Under the pieces are notes generated by a model. The model did not search any database. It saw only the letters and a list, made by a program, of their open reading frames with translations, and was not told the DNA's origin. Shown piece by piece: positions 61,491 to 64,000 of a DNA stretch of 64,000 nt (within the stretch, counting starts at the first letter, position 1; every line of letters starts with the position of its first letter). The position numbers were made by a program, and so were the translations under genes. Source of the DNA: Ignavibacteria bacterium (GTDB lineage: Bacteria > Bacteroidota > Ignavibacteria > Kapaibacteriales > Kapaibacteriaceae); NCBI GenBank assembly GCA_016191145.1, contig JACPPD010000016.1, positions 90,258 to 154,257 on the forward strand, written 5' to 3'.

Positions 61491-63350
61491 TTACCTGAGA
61501 TATACAGTCAGTATCGAAATATCGGAGGCAGAGACACCAGGGATGCGCGAGGCTTGACCCAAGGTTGAGGGTTGGATGCGCGACAGTTTCTCTCGTGCTT
61601 CGGTTGAAAGTGAAAATACCCGATCGTATAAAAAGTTAGTGGGAATTACAGTCTCCTCCATCGCCTGGCTACGTTCCACATCGCGGACTTGTTTTTCTAT
61701 GTAGCCCTGGTATCTGTGGTTGGTTTGAACCTTGGCAATAGAATCTTGATGTTCGTTTAGCAGCGTCGCCGGTATAGTTTCGGTAAGCATCAGCAAATCG
61801 CCCAAGTTTACTGTTGGCCGACGGGTGAGTTGTGCCAGAGTGGTGGTCTCTGAAACTGGAGTTTCGTTCGATGATAGAAGTAGCGTATTCACAGCTTCGA
61901 CTGCAGGCTTGTCTGCTATTGTTGCCCGATTGATTTTTCTTTCAATGTCCTTTTTACGATCCCATCGTTCGTAATCCCACTGAGAGATCAGTCCCAGTTG
62001 ATGCCCATAAGGAAGAAGTCTGTCGTAAACAGTATCAATTCGCAACAAGAGTCTAAACTCTGCTAATGATGTAAATATTCGGTATGGCTCTTCTGTGTTT
62101 TTGTTTACAAGATCGTCGATGAGAACCCCTATGTATGCATCAGTTCGCTTAACGATGAAGGGATCCCTATCAAGCACCTTAAGCGCCGCATTTATACCGG
62201 CAATCAATCCCTGACTGGCGGCCTCTTCGTAGCCCGACGTTCCATTGATCTGTCCCGCAAAAAACAACCCCGATATAGCCTTCGACTCCAATGTGTATTT
62301 CAACTGATAGGGAAAGAAAAAATCGTACTCAACTGCGTATCCATATCTGACAATTTGTGCACGTTCCAGACCAGAAACCGACTGCAAGCCCCTTTCCTGT
62401 ATGTCAGGGGGCAAGCTAGTCGAAAACCCATTCACGTACACAGAATGCGTATTCAAACCCTCAGGTTCAAGAACAATGCTGTGACTGCTCTTATCAGAAA
62501 AGCGAGCGATCTTATCTTCGATTGAAGGGCAATAACGAGGCCCGGCACCGTGGATCAGGCCCGTAAACATTGGGGATCTGCTAAAGCCAGTTCTAAGAAT
62601 GTCGTGCGTTCTCTCAGAAGTTTGAGTGGCATAGCATGCGAGCCTATTCTTCACAATTTGAGTCCGGAACGACATTGGCTGTGGAGATTCGTCTCCGTTA
62701 TGGGGTCTGAACACAGAGTAGTCAATCGACTTCGCATCGATCCTGGGCGGAGTACCTGTCTTTAACCTTCCTTTAACGAGGCCAAATCCAGCTAAGAGAT
62801 CAGAAATTTTATCAGCGGCCTTTTCTCCAACCCGACCACCGCTGACAGCCTGCTGTCCCGTCCACATTACTGCATTTAGAAAGGTTCCTGAACATAACAC
62901 CACGGTCTTTGCCGAGATACATTCGTTGGTTTCAGTTTTAATGCCAACAACTGAATCGGCATTTACAAGGATTTCGACGACCTTTTCAGGAATCATTTTG
63001 AGATTCCGCTGTTTAAGAACTAGATTTTGAGCAAATAGAGGGTAGAGATCTTTGTCGTTCTGCGTTCTAGGCGACCAAATGGCTGGACCTTTGGAAGTAT
63101 TGAGCATCTTGAACTGTAAGCCACTGGCATCGGCAAGCGACGCCATCACACCTCCGAGGGCATCTATTTCCTTGGCCAGATGACCCTTTGCAGACCCACC
63201 GACCGAAGGATTACAGGAAAGTCGGCCGATCGAGTGCAGGTCCATAGAAACTAACCCTACGCGCAGTCCCATTCTTGCAGCGGCAATTGAGGCTTCTATG
63301 CCAGCATGGCCACCACCAACAACAAGGACATCAAAATTGGAGACGCTCAC
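61491..63350 (-). CDS. mnmG: tRNA uridine-34 carboxymethylaminomethyl modification enzyme
   Basis: A 619-residue FAD enzyme that with MnmE makes the cmnm5U34 modification in several tRNAs. The FAD dinucleotide motif is VVGGGHAGIEASIAAARMG, followed by CNPSVGGSAKGHLAKEIDALGG, KGPAIWSPRTQNDK and GQINGTSGYEEAA; C-terminal helices bind MnmE. Length is standard. In many bacteria mnmG lies close to rsmG, parA and parB near the origin, and here a perfect parS follows its start at 63424. The gene begins with no gene overlap. Confidence 0.97.
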   Translation of the reverse strand: MSVSNFDVLVVGGGHAGIEASIAAARMGLRVGLVSMDLHSIGRLSCNPSVGGSAKGHLAKEIDALGGVMASLADASGLQFKMLNTSKGPAIWSPRTQNDKDLYPLFAQNLVLKQRNLKMIPEKVVEILVNADSVVGIKTETNECISAKTVVLCSGTFLNAVMWTGQQAVSGGRVGEKAADKISDLLAGFGLVKGRLKTGTPPRIDAKSIDYSVFRPHNGDESPQPMSFRTQIVKNRLACYATQTSERTHDILRTGFSRSPMFTGLIHGAGPRYCPSIEDKIARFSDKSSHSIVLEPEGLNTHSVYVNGFSTSLPPDIQERGLQSVSGLERAQIVRYGYAVEYDFFFPYQLKYTLESKAISGLFFAGQINGTSGYEEAASQGLIAGINAALKVLDRDPFIVKRTDAYIGVLIDDLVNKNTEEPYRIFTSLAEFRLLLRIDTVYDRLLPYGHQLGLISQWDYERWDRKKDIERKINRATIADKPAVEAVNTLLLSSNETPVSETTTLAQLTRRPTVNLGDLLMLTETIPATLLNEHQDSIAKVQTNHRYQGYIEKQVRDVERSQAMEETVIPTNFLYDRVFSLSTEAREKLSRIQPSTLGQASRIPGVSASDISILTVYLR

Positions 63351-63400
63351 AAGACAAAACCGAAGAAATGTGGAAACGGCTTATTTACAACGCAGAAAAC

Positions 63401-63414
63401 CATTTCGTGAAACA
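63401..63414. other. Degenerate parS-like half-site
   Basis: CATTTCGTGAAACA resembles the right half of the parS palindrome with a two-base deletion at its centre. It lies 10 bases before the perfect site. Either chance or a decayed copy. Confidence 0.3.
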
Positions 63415-63423
63415 TTTAGGGTC

Positions 63424-63439
63424 TGTTTCACGTGAAACA
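63424..63439. promoter_or_regulatory. parS: parS centromere site (ParB binding site)
   Basis: TGTTTCACGTGAAACA, a perfect 16-base palindrome that matches the widely conserved parS consensus. ParB nucleates here and spreads to organise origin-proximal DNA for ParA-driven segregation. It lies in the gap between mnmG and an acetyltransferase remnant. parB and parA are not in the window, but the neighbouring mnmG is their common companion. A 16-base exact match is very unlikely by chance in 64 kb. Confidence 0.92.
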
Positions 63440-63444
63440 CTAAT

Positions 63445-63860
63445 TTATCGTAGAAATTTTACCATTAGGTATTCATCGACGTATTCATCGCCAACTTTCA
63501 GAGCCCTGACCTCGGTGCCATAGACGGTGAATCCCATTCTCAAATATAAATTATACGAGTCCGAATTACTGGTGCTTACAGACAAATGTATGAGTTCACA
63601 GTCAACAGTATTTTGTGCGGTTTCGATAACAGATTCGATCAGTTTGGTTCCAATGCCTTTGAATCGGCTTTCAGGTCTCACATAAGCACCCCAAATCTTT
63701 CCCTTATGCCGCAGCTTCGATTGCGTAAAATCGCAGGAGAAGCCTACCATACCATCGATTTGACCAGTGTCTCGGACTGCACCCAGAAGAAACTGGTATG
63801 GATAGTTCATATACTTTGCAAATCGAAGTTCTTTTGAAAGTAATGAAAGGTGCTCAAACT
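63445..63860 (-). pseudogene. GNAT acetyltransferase, 5' end truncated by an IS element
   Basis: The reading frame is open to 63993, but only the part up to about 63860 looks like a GNAT protein: FLLGAVRDTGQIDGMVGF, then the acetyl-CoA-binding strand and loop IWGAYVRPESRFKGIGTKL and the C-terminal SNSDSYNLYLRMGF. The first 44 predicted residues (MLFDFLQDRQSLLIRKS and on) come from IS sequence read in reverse and look unnatural. The family normally has 30-50 further residues with the first two strands. The IS insertion therefore removed the native start and upstream region. A short product could still be made, but it probably is inactive. Confidence 0.75.
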
Positions 63861-64000
63861 GATACAGACCCCTAAATAGTTGGACTGAGATTCTACCTTT
63901 GAAGTAAGACGAAAGGAGAATTCTCAGATGAAGAAGCGACCACGATTTACGGATGAGCAACGACTGGCGATCTTGAAGGAAGTCGAAGAGCATGGTCTTG
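63860..64000 (+). mobile_element. Left end of an IS3-family-like insertion sequence (continues past window)
   Basis: The inferred left end begins TGATACAGACCCC, followed by AAATAGTTGGACTGAG, similar to terminal repeats of IS3-family (IS150-like) elements. A transposase frame begins 68 bases in. The right end, second open frame and target duplication lie outside the window, so the exact boundary is not confirmed. Confidence 0.72.
63928..64000 (+). CDS. Transposase OrfA of IS3-like element, N-terminal fragment
   Basis: 24 residues are visible before the window ends: MKKRPRFTDEQRLAILKEVE and four more. This is the start of the helix-turn-helix domain of IS3-family OrfA proteins, which recognises the element ends. 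An AGGAG ribosome binding site lies nine bases upstream. In this family OrfA and OrfB are joined by programmed frameshifting; that region is not visible. Confidence 0.85.
   Translation, partial: MKKRPRFTDEQRLAILKEVEEHGL

Noticed and set aside
63861..63993. N-terminal 44 residues of the acetyltransferase frame
   Set aside because: They are the reverse reading of the IS left end and contain no GNAT pattern.
1..64000. CRISPR arrays, tRNA or rRNA genes
   Set aside because: No regularly spaced repeats and no cloverleaf or rRNA-like sequence were seen in the gaps between genes.

Overview
The window reads as a chromosomal segment of a member of the Bacteroidota/Chlorobi supergroup, most likely a Kapabacteria- or Ignavibacteria-type lineage. 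This placement is an inference. It rests on several exported proteins with type IX secretion (T9SS) C-terminal sorting domains, signal peptides that mostly end directly before Gln, a fused E1 alpha/beta 2-oxoacid dehydrogenase, an IcmF-type mutase and many outer-membrane beta-barrel proteins. Unlike classical Bacteroidia, many genes have good GGAGG-type ribosome binding sites, and I used these to correct several starts. Coding density is very high, most genes lie on the minus strand, and many neighbours overlap by 1-10 bases. I saw no rRNA, tRNA or CRISPR array.

Layout. 1-7212 (minus): MFS transporter, outer-membrane protein, guaA, small membrane protein, DJ-1-like protein, metG, ftsL and the start of ftsI. 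7306-8220 (plus): mutY. 8217-15803: envelope/glycan region with two outer-membrane proteins, a 59-residue membrane protein, four glycosyltransferases (GT4, GT2, GT9, polyprenyl-phosphate type) and a methyltransferase. 15826-30155 (minus): a run of five exported proteins with T9SS tails, up to 2335 residues, including a Pmp-like beta-helix giant and proteins with cohesin-like and dockerin-like segments. 30258-42434 (minus): TPR protein, then a branched-chain amino acid / acyl-CoA group (fused E1, ilvE, gatB, threonine dehydratase, peptidoglycan-binding protein, and an IcmF split into two genes with a DUF4397 lipoprotein between the halves). 42525-53822: beta-CASP hydrolase, three exported proteins, a phosphatase, glutaminyl cyclase, L,D-transpeptidase, rarA and an MBL hydrolase. 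54025-57684 (plus): envelope lipoprotein operon and a NYN-cold-shock protein. 57696-63350: M16 peptidase, dps, serS and mnmG. 63351-64000: a perfect parS site, an acetyltransferase remnant, and the left end of an IS3-like element that runs out of the window.

How the parts work together. The 31200-42434 block can take valine to isobutyryl-CoA (IlvE, E1) and on to butyryl-CoA (split isobutyryl-CoA mutase); threonine dehydratase supplies 2-oxobutyrate to the same kind of dehydrogenase. The glycosyltransferase block and the T9SS block together suggest investment in the cell surface. A lipoprotein glutaminyl cyclase is encoded in the same window as at least ten exported proteins predicted to start with Gln after signal peptide removal. 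The parS site beside mnmG suggests that the right end lies in the origin-proximal chromosome region.

The most unusual non-gene signal is the heptamer AGGGGGC. I count at least 28 copies by hand, 14 on each strand, where roughly five are expected from base composition; it is a candidate genome-signature or Chi-like motif.
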